From positions 806,001-870,000 of the forward strand of contig NZ_WUAG01000001.1 of assembly GCF_009828855.1 (NCBI RefSeq): a DNA stretch of 64,000 nucleotides, given 5' to 3'. This stretch comes from Psychromonas sp. L1A2. GTDB taxonomy: Bacteria > Pseudomonadota > Gammaproteobacteria > Enterobacterales > Psychromonadaceae. The notes beneath the pieces were generated by a model, which was given only the letters and a program-made list of their open reading frames with translations, was not told where the DNA came from and made no database searches. The first letter of the stretch is position 1, and each line of letters begins with the position of its first letter. The position numbers and the translations under genes are program-made. Below, piece by piece: positions 53,037 to 62,398 of this stretch.

Positions 53037-53708
53037 ATGTTAAAAAAACATCTTATTGCTGTAGGCCTATTCGGTTTATTTTCTGCAACTAGCCAAGCGC
53101 AAGACTTAACAATAACAGTAACGAATTTAACACATGGTATATACTTCACACCGGTTATTACGGCTGCTCATGATGCTGATACTGCTATATTTACAACAAC
53201 AGAAGCTGCAAGTGCAGAACTAGAAGCTTTAGCTGAAGGCGGTGATATTTCTGGCGTAAGTGGATTGTTATCTGTTGCTAATGCTGATGTTAATGAAAAC
53301 CCAGCTGGTGGCTTGTTAGCACCTGCAACGTCTGCAAATTTTTCTCTAAGTAATAACAGCGGTAATGATTATCTATCTGTTGCAGCAATGATGTTACCGA
53401 CTAATGATGGTTTCATTGGTTTAGATAGTTGGGAAATACCAACTGAAGCGGGTACTTATACTGTTTACCTCAATGCATATGATGCAGGTACAGAAGCGAA
53501 TGATGAAATCATTGCTAATATACCAAATCCAATTGGTATTACAGCAACTGGCGCTTCTGGTGTTACAGAAGAAATTAGTAACCCGAATGTTCACATTCAC
53601 CCCGGTGTATTAGGTGATGATGACGAAGAAGGCGGCATCAGTGATTTAGATAATAGTGCTCATCGTTGGTTAAACCCTGTTGCAAAATTGACTATCGTTG
53701 TTGAATAA
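53037..53708 (+). CDS. Secreted spondin-domain protein
   Basis: The 223-residue protein has a Sec signal peptide (MLKKHLIAVGLFGLFSATSQA, in part) and one Spondin_N-like domain: LTITVTNLTHGIYFTPVITAAHD (in part) at the start, NDYLSVAAMMLPTNDGFIGLDS (in part) in the middle and LNAYDAGTEANDE with NVHIHPGV near the end. The domain is known from F-spondin, and bacterial versions are exported and of unclear role. A paralogous lipoprotein follows after 9 bp and a two-component system after that. The low basic and high acidic content suits a secreted marine protein. Confidence 0.8.
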   Translation: MLKKHLIAVGLFGLFSATSQAQDLTITVTNLTHGIYFTPVITAAHDADTAIFTTTEAASAELEALAEGGDISGVSGLLSVANADVNENPAGGLLAPATSANFSLSNNSGNDYLSVAAMMLPTNDGFIGLDSWEIPTEAGTYTVYLNAYDAGTEANDEIIANIPNPIGITATGASGVTEEISNPNVHIHPGVLGDDDEEGGISDLDNSAHRWLNPVAKLTIVVE

Positions 53709-53717
53709 GGAGGCTTT

Positions 53718-54410
53718 ATGATTAAATTTTCTAAAGTCGCTATTGCTACGGCTGCAGCGCTAACATTAGTTGCATGTGGAGACAATGACTCCGATTCAGT
53801 GACTATAATTGACACACCTGTTGAATATGAAGTTTTACTAAAAAACTTAACCAATGGACAGCCTATTTCAGCTCCATTACTAATATTACACGATACGGGT
53901 AAATTGTTTGAAGTAGGAGAACCTGCTTCAGAAGCACTAGAGCTATTAGCTGAATCTGGTGATGCTAGCCGTATACTTGATGAAACTAGTTTTCTTTTAA
54001 GTTCTGCAAGTGCTACTGGTGGTATTGTTTATGGCGAAACTGCTACGGTAACCGTTAGTCATACTGCTCAAGTTAATTATTTGTCATTTACCAGTATGTT
54101 AGGTAATTCTAACGATGCATTTACAGGCCTTAACAAAGTTGATTTAAGTGAGTTAGCGGTTAATGATTCATTAACATTTAGTACTGTTGCTTATGATGCA
54201 GGTACTGAAGCTAATACTGAAAGTGCTGAGACTGTACCTGGTCCAGCAGCTGGTGGTGAAGCAAGTAATCCAATTCGTGATGACATCGATATAGTGACTA
54301 TGCACCCTGGTATTGTCAGTGCTGACGACGGCTTAACTACGTCAGTGTTAACTTATCAACAAAAATTCGATAACCCAGTTATGTCTGTTACTATTACTCG
54401 TACCAGATAA
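53718..54410 (+). CDS. Spondin-domain lipoprotein, paralogue
   Basis: The 230-residue protein has a lipoprotein signal with lipobox LTLVACGD, so the mature protein is fixed to a membrane by Cys. The remainder is a second Spondin_N domain matching the upstream gene (VLLKNLTNGQPISAPLLILHD in part, NYLSFTSMLGNSNDAFTGLN, VAYDAGTEANTES, TMHPGIVS). The AAGGAGG site and 9-bp spacing show that it shares the transcript with 53037-53708. One soluble and one membrane-fixed copy suggest a pair acting at the envelope. Function unknown. Confidence 0.8.
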   Translation: MIKFSKVAIATAAALTLVACGDNDSDSVTIIDTPVEYEVLLKNLTNGQPISAPLLILHDTGKLFEVGEPASEALELLAESGDASRILDETSFLLSSASATGGIVYGETATVTVSHTAQVNYLSFTSMLGNSNDAFTGLNKVDLSELAVNDSLTFSTVAYDAGTEANTESAETVPGPAAGGEASNPIRDDIDIVTMHPGIVSADDGLTTSVLTYQQKFDNPVMSVTITRTR

Positions 54411-54488
54411 ACCATTATGGCTTGTTATTTTTTGTGATACCCCCTTAATTCACAATTATTAACAGGCCACCTTTTAGGAAGCTGAAAG

Positions 54489-55226
54489 ATGACAGATAGT
54501 ATTTTAATTGTTGAAGATGATCAGGATATTGCAGAGTTAATAAAAGTGAACATGCAAGATCTTGGGCTTGAAGTCACCCATTGTGATAATGGTGAAGATG
54601 CGATTAAACAAGGTTTAGAAAATGACTTTTCTCTATTAATGCTGGATATTAATTTACCAGGATGTAGCGGTTTGGAAGTTTGCCGAAAAGTAAGAGAAGT
54701 TAAACCAGAACAAGCTATTTTAATGCTAACAGCTAGAACATCAGAGATTGATCGTGTTGTTGGCCTTGAATTAGGTGCTGATGATTACATGGCTAAGCCA
54801 TTTAGCGTGAGAGAATTACAAGCGCGTATACATGCATTGCTTCGTCGTGTTCATTTATTAAAAAATAATAAACAAGAAACAACAGAAACAGATACAGGCA
54901 TTGTTTGTCATGGTCAATTGATGATAAATAAACGCACGCATGAAGTTGTGTTACGTGACCAAAGTTTAGATCTTACCTCAACAGAATTCGACCTATTGTG
55001 TTTTATGGCTCAACACCCTAGCCAAGTTTTTTCACGTACACAATTATTAGATAAAGTATGGGGCTATCAACACAGTGGTTATGAACATACTGTGAACTCT
55101 CATATCAACCGTCTACGTAACAAATTAGTGGCAGGACAACCTGACTCGACGCATAAAGTCTTCCCGAATATTATTCAAACCGTGTTTGGTGTGGGTTATA
55201 AATTTAGCCCTGAAGGTGTTGTTTAA
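54489..55226 (+). CDS. OmpR-family response regulator
   Basis: The 245-residue protein has a receiver domain (residues 4-117) with phosphorylated Asp53 in LLMLDINLPG, acidic pair ED10-D11, Thr in LTARTS and Lys in MAKPFS. A winged-helix Trans_reg_C DNA-binding domain (about 140-240) has LTSTEFDLLCFMAQHP and EHTVNSHINRLRNKL. Its stop overlaps the kinase start (TAATG). It probably controls the spondin genes just upstream as well as itself. Confidence 0.93.
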   Translation: MTDSILIVEDDQDIAELIKVNMQDLGLEVTHCDNGEDAIKQGLENDFSLLMLDINLPGCSGLEVCRKVREVKPEQAILMLTARTSEIDRVVGLELGADDYMAKPFSVRELQARIHALLRRVHLLKNNKQETTETDTGIVCHGQLMINKRTHEVVLRDQSLDLTSTEFDLLCFMAQHPSQVFSRTQLLDKVWGYQHSGYEHTVNSHINRLRNKLVAGQPDSTHKVFPNIIQTVFGVGYKFSPEGVV

Positions 55227-56704
55227 TGAGAGTGTCTTTATATCAGCGAATGACAATCGCATTGGTGTTACTTTTTATTGCTATCGCTTGTACCTTTTCA
55301 TGGTGGTCTGCAAAGTTAGAGGTTGAATCTCGACACGAAGCTGAACAACGTTTACATCTTAATTTAGCCGAACATTTGGGCAGAGATAACCCTTTATTAA
55401 AAGAGGGCGTCTATGACCAAAGTGCACTCAAAAATCTTTTTCATAGTTTAATGATATTAGGCCCTAGTTTTGAATTCTATTTTGTTGCACCCAATGGCAA
55501 TATTCTTAGTTATTCTGCTGAACCAGGTAAAGTGAAACGTGAAAAAGTAAATATTGCACCGCTTGTTGATTTTATTAATCTAAAAAAAGCATTACCTATT
55601 TATGGTGATGATCCACGTGATAATAATGAGCAGAAAATATTCTCAGCTTCACCTATCTATAATGATGAAAACCTTCAAGGTTACCTTTATGTCATTATTG
55701 GCGGCGAAACTTACGATTCAATTTTTGAAGCGGTTCAGTCTGATCAACATCTTTCACAATCGTTAGTGTTTTTATTGGGGGTTGTGGTTGCTTTTTTCTT
55801 AGTGTTAATCGCGTTATTACGCATTTTTACGCAGCCTTTGAAACAATTAACTCAAAATATTCGTGCTTTTAAAAAAGCAGGGTTTGAAAAAAACAAAGTA
55901 CAACTACGTGATTGGCCAGCTGCTAAAAACAATGAAATTCATGAGCTAGGTCAGGCATTTAATGAAATGGCTGAACAAATTAATTATCAATTAGTGCAGC
56001 TACAAGCAATAGATAAAACCAGACGTGAAATGTTAACAGATCTATCTCATGACTTACGTACGCCACTTGCAGCTTTACAAGGTTACCTTGAGACGATTCA
56101 ACTTAAAGGTAATACCTTAAGTGAAGAGCAGCATGAACGTTTTATTGATATTGCTTTTAAAAATGCCAATCAACTTAAAAAGCTAGTCGACCAAATATTT
56201 GAGTTAGCGCATCTTGATGGTGGACAGGTAACATTGGATCTTGAAACATTTCCGCTTGCCGAGTTACTGCATGATATTGTGGCTAAATTTCAACATAGGT
56301 TGCAAGAAAAGAAACTGGTTTTAAATATCTTACCTGAGCAATGCGAGTTCATGGTTTATACCGACATTGGAAAGTTAGAACGTGTATTGAGTAACCTGAT
56401 TGATAATGCGATTCGACATACAGATGTTGGTGGAAATATTACGATACAAGTTAATGAGAAAGAAAATAGTCGATTGAACATTTCTGTTATCGATAATGGT
56501 ACAGGCATTCACGAAAATGAATTAGCGTATATTTTTGATGCTCGTTATCGCGCTAGTAATGCAATTTTTGATAGTAAAGAGCATGGTGGTCTAGGGTTAG
56601 CGATTACGCAAAAACTACTTCGCTTATTACAATCAGATATTAGCGTTGAGAGCCAAATTGGTAAGGGGACTTCTTTTAACTTCTATTTAACTAAGGTTAG
56701 TTAA
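55226..56704 (+). CDS. Membrane sensor histidine kinase
   Basis: The 492-residue kinase has two membrane segments (about 10-26 and 178-200) that bound a ~150-residue periplasmic sensor domain, followed by HAMP (about 200-255), HisKA with phosphorylated His275 in DLSHDLRTPLAALQGY, and HATPase_c with the N box (NLIDNAIRHT), G1 (VIDNGTGI) and G2 (GGLGLAI). It is translationally coupled to the response regulator. The signal is unknown; linkage to two envelope spondin proteins suggests it reads an envelope or surface cue, perhaps through them. Confidence 0.92.
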   Translation: MRVSLYQRMTIALVLLFIAIACTFSWWSAKLEVESRHEAEQRLHLNLAEHLGRDNPLLKEGVYDQSALKNLFHSLMILGPSFEFYFVAPNGNILSYSAEPGKVKREKVNIAPLVDFINLKKALPIYGDDPRDNNEQKIFSASPIYNDENLQGYLYVIIGGETYDSIFEAVQSDQHLSQSLVFLLGVVVAFFLVLIALLRIFTQPLKQLTQNIRAFKKAGFEKNKVQLRDWPAAKNNEIHELGQAFNEMAEQINYQLVQLQAIDKTRREMLTDLSHDLRTPLAALQGYLETIQLKGNTLSEEQHERFIDIAFKNANQLKKLVDQIFELAHLDGGQVTLDLETFPLAELLHDIVAKFQHRLQEKKLVLNILPEQCEFMVYTDIGKLERVLSNLIDNAIRHTDVGGNITIQVNEKENSRLNISVIDNGTGIHENELAYIFDARYRASNAIFDSKEHGGLGLAITQKLLRLLQSDISVESQIGKGTSFNFYLTKVS

Positions 56705-56779
56705 ATTAAGGTTAGTTAACTTTAAGTTAATTGGTCTAGGGTTTACTCTCAATAATTTATTACGATTTGTTAGTTTTTA

Positions 56780-56840
56780 CAGTCAAATAGTAAGTGCTTA
56801 TATGAATTTATAAGGCACTTACTATTTGACTGCTTTTTTA
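56780..56840 (+). terminator. Rho-independent terminator after the two-component genes
   Basis: CAGTCAAATAGTAAGTGC at 56780-56797 is exactly complementary to GCACTTACTATTTGACTG at 56815-56832, followed by CTTTTTTA. The 18-bp stem is unusually long. The rest of the 361-bp gap up to 57065 shows nothing else. Confidence 0.88.
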
Positions 56841-57065
56841 TCTTCTATTTCTCTGTCCACTTCCTTTTTATTGCTCTATTTGAGTTTCTTTAAATCAACT
56901 TACTTATCTATTTTTTAGTACCTCATCATACTAAACGTAAGCTTATCTTTGCGCTTCTCTCCTATATTGAAAGGATAAAGTAGAAACCCATTGCTCTCTT
57001 TATTTTACTGCCTACAATATAAAGCACTTTTGAACCCAATACATTAACTGTTAAGGCTTGTTTCC

Positions 57066-57677
57066 ATGGATGCAACATTTCCGATATTCTCAACTGCTTT
57101 TTTAATCTTTTTTATTTTAGATCCTCTTGGTAATGTACCTTTGTTATTAAGCATTTTAAAAAATATAGATAAGCAGAAGCATTCGAAAATAATTATTCGA
57201 GAAATGTTAATCGGTTTATTAATTTTGATTGTTTTCCTGTTTTTTGGAGAGCAATTTTTAAGTTTATTTCATTTACAAACTCAAGCTATCACCATTGCCG
57301 GTGGGATTATCTTTTTTGTTATCTCTTTAAAAATGATTTTTCCTAGTGCTGATGGTGGAGATCTGTTTGTGATGAAAAAAGGTGATGAGCCATTAATCGT
57401 TCCTATTGCTGTGCCTATGATTGCAGGTCCTGCAGCTTTAGCAACACTCTTAGTATTAGCAAAAACTAATGCTGAGCATTCTGGCGCATTGTTTCTTTCT
57501 CTTTTACTTGCGTGGAGCATGTCTGCTGTTGTTCTGCTTTGCTCTCCTTATTTATATAAACTCTTAAAAGAAAAAGGCTTAACGGCATTAGAAAGGTTAA
57601 TGGGAATGTTATTGCTTATTATGTCTGTGCAAATGTTTATTGACGGTATTCGTTCGTTATTACCGACGTTGGTTTGA
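57066..57677 (+). CDS. yhgN: MarC/YhgN family membrane protein
   Basis: The 203-residue protein has six hydrophobic segments. The family text is clear: FFILDPLGNVPLLLSIL, GGIIFFVISLKMIFPSADGG (in part), EPLIVPIAVPMIAGPAALAT and GLTALERLMGMLLLIMSVQMFIDGI (in part), closest to E. coli YhgN. The transport or other function of the family is not settled; an early antibiotic resistance claim for MarC was withdrawn. It stands alone, followed by a long repeat block. Confidence 0.88.
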   Translation: MDATFPIFSTAFLIFFILDPLGNVPLLLSILKNIDKQKHSKIIIREMLIGLLILIVFLFFGEQFLSLFHLQTQAITIAGGIIFFVISLKMIFPSADGGDLFVMKKGDEPLIVPIAVPMIAGPAALATLLVLAKTNAEHSGALFLSLLLAWSMSAVVLLCSPYLYKLLKEKGLTALERLMGMLLLIMSVQMFIDGIRSLLPTLV

Positions 57678-57731
57678 TACTAGATTAGCTAACTTATGTA
57701 GTTATGGTACGTTTGAGCTTTTCGTTTGTAT

Positions 57732-57963
57732 GTTTTGACTTCGGGGTGCATGGCGAATTATGCAAAGCCTAGTGTTCTGAGCGGAGGAGCTTTGCGAGTC
57801 CTGTTTTTAGCTTGCAGTTTTTTTGTGTCGTTTATGCAGAGGATCTCTGAGAGTCCTATTGTTAGCTTACAGTGTGTTTTCTTTTTGAGCACTAAGCTTA
57901 TATTTATTTCTGATCTCTTTCCAAGTTCAACACACAAATTCTGCAGGCTAAAGCCAGCGCCCC
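57732..57963 (+). repeat. Dispersed repeat element, copy 6
   Basis: Starts GTTTTGACTTCGGGGTGCAT, then GCGAATTATGCAAAGCCTAG and GAGCGGAGGAGCTTTGCGAG, and ends CTGCAGGCTAAAGCCAGCGC plus CCC and AAAGTCAAAA. Its outer 16 bases at the two ends are near-perfect inverted repeats (TTTTGACTTCGGGGTG against TTTTGACTTTGGGGCG). Confidence 0.88.
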
Positions 57964-58560
57964 AAAGTCAAAAGATGTGATGATTTTTTAGGTCTTTTTG
58001 GCATAAATGTCGTTTCATTCGTAAATCACAGATACAAAAAATCCAAGCTAAATACTTGGCTTAATAACGTTTATCTTTCCAAGTTCAACACACAAATTCT
58101 GCAGGCTAAAGCCAGCGCCCCAAAGTCAAAATCATGTAATGATTTTTTTATATCTTTTGTGTTTTAAGCATAGGTGCGTTTTATTCATCAATAGCTGATA
58201 CAAAAAATCCAAGCTAAATTCTTGGCTTAATAGGGTTATCTTTTTAAATTCAACACACAAATTCTGCAGGCTAAAGCCAGCGCCCCAAAGTCAAAAGATG
58301 TAAGGATTTTTTAGGTCTTGTGGTCATAAGCGTCGCTTCATTCGTAAATCGCAGATGCAAAAAATCCAAGCTAAATACTTGGCTTAATAGGGTTATCTTT
58401 TTAAATTCAACACACAAATTCTGCAGGCTAAAGCCAGCGCCCCAAAGTCAAAAGATGTAAGGATTTTTTAGGTCTTGTGGTCATAAGCGTCGCTTCATTC
58501 GTAAATCGCAGATACAAAAAAGCCAAGCATTTAGCTTGGCTTAATAACAATATCGTTTTA
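57923..58560. repeat. Four tandem ~158-bp units: repeat end plus ilvC terminator
   Basis: Units start at 57923, 58081, 58246 and 58403 (lengths 158, 165, 157 and 158). Each holds the right end of the dispersed element (TTCAACACACAAATTCTGCA + GGCTAAAGCCAGCGCCCC), a spacer with TAGGTCTTGTGGTCATAAGC-like text, and a CCAAGCTAAATACTTGG hairpin next to an A-run. The last unit contains the terminator of the leftward ilvC gene, and the other three are copies of it. Transcripts leaving ilvC therefore meet four terminators. Confidence 0.9.
58513..58543 (-). terminator. Rho-independent terminator of ilvC
   Basis: On the minus strand AAGCCAAGC, TAAAT and GCTTGGCTT are followed by a T-run. Related hairpins lie at about 58037, 58203 and 58366. 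Immediately before it the end of ilvC is partly doubled (TTAGTTAGATGCTTC twice). Confidence 0.88.
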
Positions 58561-58586
58561 ACTAAAGGTTAGTTAGATGCTTCTAA

Positions 58587-60071
58587 TTAGTTAGATGCTT
58601 CAACGATTGTTTTCATGTCTTTCATGTAGCCACGTAGTTTCTTACCTACGATTTCTACTGGGTGGTTACGAATTTCGTCGTTAATTTCAATTAAGCGAGC
58701 GTTATCAACAGAGTTAGTTTTAACTGTTAATGGCTTACCTAGGAACTCTGGGCTCATCGCTTTAACGAAGTCTGCTAATAGTGGTTTAGCAGCGTGGTCG
58801 AATAAGTAACAACCGTATTCAGCAGTATCAGAGATAACTACGTTCATTTCGTAAAGTTTCTTACGAGCGATTGTGTTAGCGATAAGTGGCGTTTCATGTA
58901 GAGACTCGTAGTATGCAGATTCTGCGATGATACCTGATGCAGTCATTGCTTCAAATGCAAGCTCAACACCGGCTTTGATCATTGCTACTAGGAAGATACC
59001 GTGGTCGTAGAATTCTTGCTCATCAATTTCCATGTCGCCAGCTGGTTGTTTTTCAAAACCAGTTTCAGCTGTAGCTGCACGCCATTTAAGAAGATTAACG
59101 TCATCGTTAGCCCAGTCAGCCATCATAGTTGCAGAGAATTCACCTTCGATGATGTCATCCATGTGCTTGTTGAATAGCGGACGTAAGATATCTTTAAGTT
59201 CTAAAGACATATCGAATGCTTTAACTTTAGCTGGGTTAGATAGACGATCCATCATGTTAGTGATGCCGCCGTATTTAAGGCCTTCAGTGACTGTTTCCCA
59301 ACCGTATTGAATCAGTTTAGAAGCGTATGCTGGCTCAAGACCGTCAGCAACCATTTTTTCGTAACCTAAGATTGCGCCAGTTTGTAACATACCACAAAGG
59401 ATAGTTTGCTCACCCATTAGGTCAGATTTAACTTCAGCAACAAAAGAAGACATAAGAACACCAGCACGATCACCACCAGTACCAGATGCGTATGCTTTAG
59501 CCCAAGCAAGACCGTGGCCTTGTGGATCATTTGCTGGGTGAACAGCGATTAGTGTTGGAACACCGAAACCACGTTTGTATTCTTCACGTACTTCTGAACC
59601 AGGACACTTAGGTGCACACATGATTACTGTGATGTCTTCACGTACTTGCATACCTTCTTCAACGATATTGAAACCGTGAGAGTAAGCTAGTGTTGCGCCT
59701 TCTTTCATAAGAGGCATAACCGCACCAACTACAGCTGTATGCTGTTTGTCAGGCGTTAGGTTACATAGTAAATCAGCTTGTGGAATTAGTTCTTCGTAAG
59801 TACCTACTGTGAAACCATTCTCTGTCGCATTTTTCCAAGATTGACGTTTTTCAGCGATTGCTGCAGCACGTAATGTGTAAGATACGTCAAGACCAGAGTC
59901 ACGCATGTTTAAACCTTGGTTTAAACCTTGAGCACCACAGCCGATGATAACTACTTTTTTGCCTTTTAATGCTTCAATACCGTCAGCAAATTCGCTGCGA
60001 TCCATAAAACGACATTGACCTAGTTGATGTAACTTCTCACGTAGAGGAAGAGTATTAAAGTAGTTAGCCAT
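58587..60071 (-). CDS. ilvC: Ketol-acid reductoisomerase, class II
   Basis: The 494-residue product is of the long class II type (E. coli 491). The Rossmann loop is [20 protein letters not shown] (in part), followed by [46 protein letters not shown] (in part) and two knotted C-terminal repeats. It converts acetolactate and acetohydroxybutyrate to dihydroxy acids for valine, isoleucine and leucine, using NADPH. In E. coli its promoter is controlled by the divergent ilvY; here sseA lies between the two. Codon use is biased toward high expression. Confidence 0.98.
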   Translation of the reverse strand: MANYFNTLPLREKLHQLGQCRFMDRSEFADGIEALKGKKVVIIGCGAQGLNQGLNMRDSGLDVSYTLRAAAIAEKRQSWKNATENGFTVGTYEELIPQADLLCNLTPDKQHTAVVGAVMPLMKEGATLAYSHGFNIVEEGMQVREDITVIMCAPKCPGSEVREEYKRGFGVPTLIAVHPANDPQGHGLAWAKAYASGTGGDRAGVLMSSFVAEVKSDLMGEQTILCGMLQTGAILGYEKMVADGLEPAYASKLIQYGWETVTEGLKYGGITNMMDRLSNPAKVKAFDMSLELKDILRPLFNKHMDDIIEGEFSATMMADWANDDVNLLKWRAATAETGFEKQPAGDMEIDEQEFYDHGIFLVAMIKAGVELAFEAMTASGIIAESAYYESLHETPLIANTIARKKLYEMNVVISDTAEYGCYLFDHAAKPLLADFVKAMSPEFLGKPLTVKTNSVDNARLIEINDEIRNHPVEIVGKKLRGYMKDMKTIVEASN

Positions 60072-60161
60072 GTTAGCTGCGCTCCAAAATAAATAATAAG
60101 GGTAAATGACTTAAATTTGGTGTCATTTAATTTCGGGTGTCACTATAACGTATAAGTAATA

Positions 60162-60196
60162 TTGCGCAAAATGATATATTAGCAATGTTACGTTGC
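60162..60196. promoter_or_regulatory. Candidate IlvY operators upstream of ilvC
   Basis: Two palindromic motifs lie close together about 90-125 bp from the ilvC start: TTGCGCAA at 60162-60169 and GCAATGTTACGTTGC (GCAA-N7-TTGC) at 60182-60196. The E. coli IlvY operators in the same place are also TTGCAA-type palindromes. This would let IlvY control ilvC across the shared gap. It is a pattern match only. Confidence 0.5.
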
Positions 60197-60374
60197 ATAA
60201 AATGAAATATACTATGGGCTTATATTGCAGTTTTTGAAAATAGATACCTTTTTTATCATACAAGTGTGAGCATGGGGGTATCTTGAGTTATTCTTTGACA
60301 TTACTATTGTTTTATATTTATTTGTGAGTAACTTGATTACTTTAAATCAAGCGTTTGTTATTAAAGGGGTTTTT

Positions 60375-61244
60375 ATGAATTCACTGGTGTTGCCAGGCAA
60401 TTTGGTTTCTATCCAATGGTTAGCTGAGCATCATAGCCATTCTGATTTGATTTTGTTGGATGCAAGTTGGCATATGCCGTTGACCCAACGTAACGGCTAT
60501 CAGGAGTGGTTAAACGAGCGAATTGATAATTCTCGATTTTTTGATTTTGATCGCGAAGTTTGTGATCAACAAGCTTCTTTACCTCATATGATGCCAACAC
60601 CACAACATTTCGAATTATCAGCGCAAATGCTGGGTATCAATAATGATAGTGTGATTGTTGTTTATGATAGCTTAGGTATTTTCTCTAGCCCAAGAGTGTG
60701 GTGGATGTTTAAAACCATGGGGTTTAATAATATAGCGGTATTAGATGGTGGTTTACCAGCTTGGAAAGAGGCGGGGTTGACGATCAACACTGATTCACCC
60801 GAGACAACACAACGTAAACAAGGTAATTTCAAAGCGAAATACCAAGCCGATCTTATTAGTACTAAAGACGATGTTTATGAAGCAATTGAAGATGAACAAG
60901 TCGCCATTATTGATGCGCGCTCTAAAGACCGCTTTTTAGGTAAAGTACCAGAAGCGCGAAGTGGGTTGCGCTCAGGGCATATGCCGACGGCTATTAATTT
61001 ACCTATTAGCGAAATCTTAAATAACCAAACTATGAAGAATGCTTACCAACTAGCACAAATATTTGAAGCATTAATGCCACAAAAGCAACGCTTGGTATTT
61101 AGCTGTGGTTCTGGAGTGACTGCTTGTATTCTGGCATTAGCAGCTAAATTAGCAGGTTATGATGCATTAAGTGTTTACGATGGTTCATGGAGTGAATGGG
61201 GCGCAAATGAAACGCTACCTGTCGTGCAATGTAAAAATGTATAA
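60375..61244 (+). CDS. sseA: 3-mercaptopyruvate sulfurtransferase
   Basis: The ATG at 60375 with AAAGGGG before it gives 289 residues (E. coli SseA 281); a GTG at 60324 would add 17. Two rhodanese domains are present: the first inactive (LLDASWHMPL to LDGGLPAWKEAGL), the second with the active loop FSCGSGVTACI, where CGSGVT marks mercaptopyruvate rather than thiosulfate users. It moves sulfur from 3-mercaptopyruvate to thiol acceptors or cyanide. It lies between ilvC and ilvY and, with 64 bp before ilvY, is probably cotranscribed with it. This placement is unusual. Confidence 0.92.
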   Translation: MNSLVLPGNLVSIQWLAEHHSHSDLILLDASWHMPLTQRNGYQEWLNERIDNSRFFDFDREVCDQQASLPHMMPTPQHFELSAQMLGINNDSVIVVYDSLGIFSSPRVWWMFKTMGFNNIAVLDGGLPAWKEAGLTINTDSPETTQRKQGNFKAKYQADLISTKDDVYEAIEDEQVAIIDARSKDRFLGKVPEARSGLRSGHMPTAINLPISEILNNQTMKNAYQLAQIFEALMPQKQRLVFSCGSGVTACILALAAKLAGYDALSVYDGSWSEWGANETLPVVQCKNV

Positions 61245-61308
61245 TGTAAAAGTGTGTGGTGTAGATATGTTAGGTGTAAAAATACTCAAGATAAGAAATA
61301 CTCGTTAA

Positions 61309-62190
61309 ATGGATATTAAGGCATTACAAACCTTTGTACATTTAAGTCAAAGCTTACACTTTTCTAAAACAGCATTAGCAATGCATGTTAGTCCTTCTAC
61401 TTTAAGCCGTTTAATTCAACGTCTCGAGGAAGATCTTGGAGCAAGCTTGCTCATTAGAGATAACCGTTCCGTTTTGTTAACGGAAGCTGGCGTCGCTTTT
61501 AAACAGTTTGCACTTCAACAAATTGAACAATGGGAGTTGTTAAAACATTCCATTTCGCAAGGCACTAATGAATTAGAAGGTGAAATTAATTTATATTGCT
61601 CGGTTACTGCTGCCTATAGCCATCTCCCTCCGATCTTAGATCGTTTTAGACGTAATCACCCTAATGTAGATATTAAATTAACAACAGGCGATAGCGCTGT
61701 TGCCATTGAGCAAGTGATGCAACATCAAGTTGATTTTGCTATCACAGCTTACCCTGATAACTTTCCTACTCGGATGCACTTTAGTCAATTAGCTGAAATT
61801 CCTTTATCAATTATTGCACCGACGACAGCGTGTGTGGCTACAAAACTAATCCATCAATCCCCTATAGATTGGAAAGCGATACCTTTTATTTTGCCTGAAC
61901 ATGGTGCAATCAGGCGTCGGTTTGATACTTGGTTCCGTTCTCTTAAAATTGGCAAGCCACATATCTATGCAAAAGTAGCAGGGCATGAAGCACTTATTAG
62001 TATGGTCGCATTAGGGTGTGGTGTCGGCGTAGCGCCGGATGTGGTTATTGAAAATAGCCCGGTACGAGATCGCGTTCAAAATCTATCCGATGTAGGTCAG
62101 TTAGCTTCATTTAATTTAGGCGTTTGTTGTCATAAAACGCGTTTAACTGAACCTTTAATCGAAGCCTTTTTAAAGTGTGTTGAAGATTAA
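61309..62190 (+). CDS. ilvY: LysR-family regulator IlvY
   Basis: The 293-residue protein matches IlvY along its length: MDIKALQTFVHLSQSLHFSK, AMHVSPSTLSRLIQRLEEDLG (in part), CSVTAAYSHLPPILDRFRRN and KLTTGDSAVA, then the late GHEALISMVALGCGVGVAPDV (in part). IlvY activates ilvC when acetolactate or acetohydroxybutyrate is present. The helix-turn-helix is at about residues 3-60 and the inducer domain from about 90. Here it is separated from its target by sseA, so it and sseA may share one promoter opposite ilvC. Confidence 0.94.
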   Translation: MDIKALQTFVHLSQSLHFSKTALAMHVSPSTLSRLIQRLEEDLGASLLIRDNRSVLLTEAGVAFKQFALQQIEQWELLKHSISQGTNELEGEINLYCSVTAAYSHLPPILDRFRRNHPNVDIKLTTGDSAVAIEQVMQHQVDFAITAYPDNFPTRMHFSQLAEIPLSIIAPTTACVATKLIHQSPIDWKAIPFILPEHGAIRRRFDTWFRSLKIGKPHIYAKVAGHEALISMVALGCGVGVAPDVVIENSPVRDRVQNLSDVGQLASFNLGVCCHKTRLTEPLIEAFLKCVED

Positions 62191-62398
62191 AACAGATTTT
62201 TTCAATTTTATTGATTGTCATTTTCCAGTGGTGTTAAGGCTTAATGTACTTTTTTAGTGTATTAATATTAAGAGTATTTACGCTAAATGTACGTAAAATT
62301 AAATCAAAAATCGAAATGAAAAACAAAGTTTGATTATATTCCCGTAGAAATTATCAAGTGTGGCGTTTACAATGCGCTTATTAATTAAGGAGCTTTTT

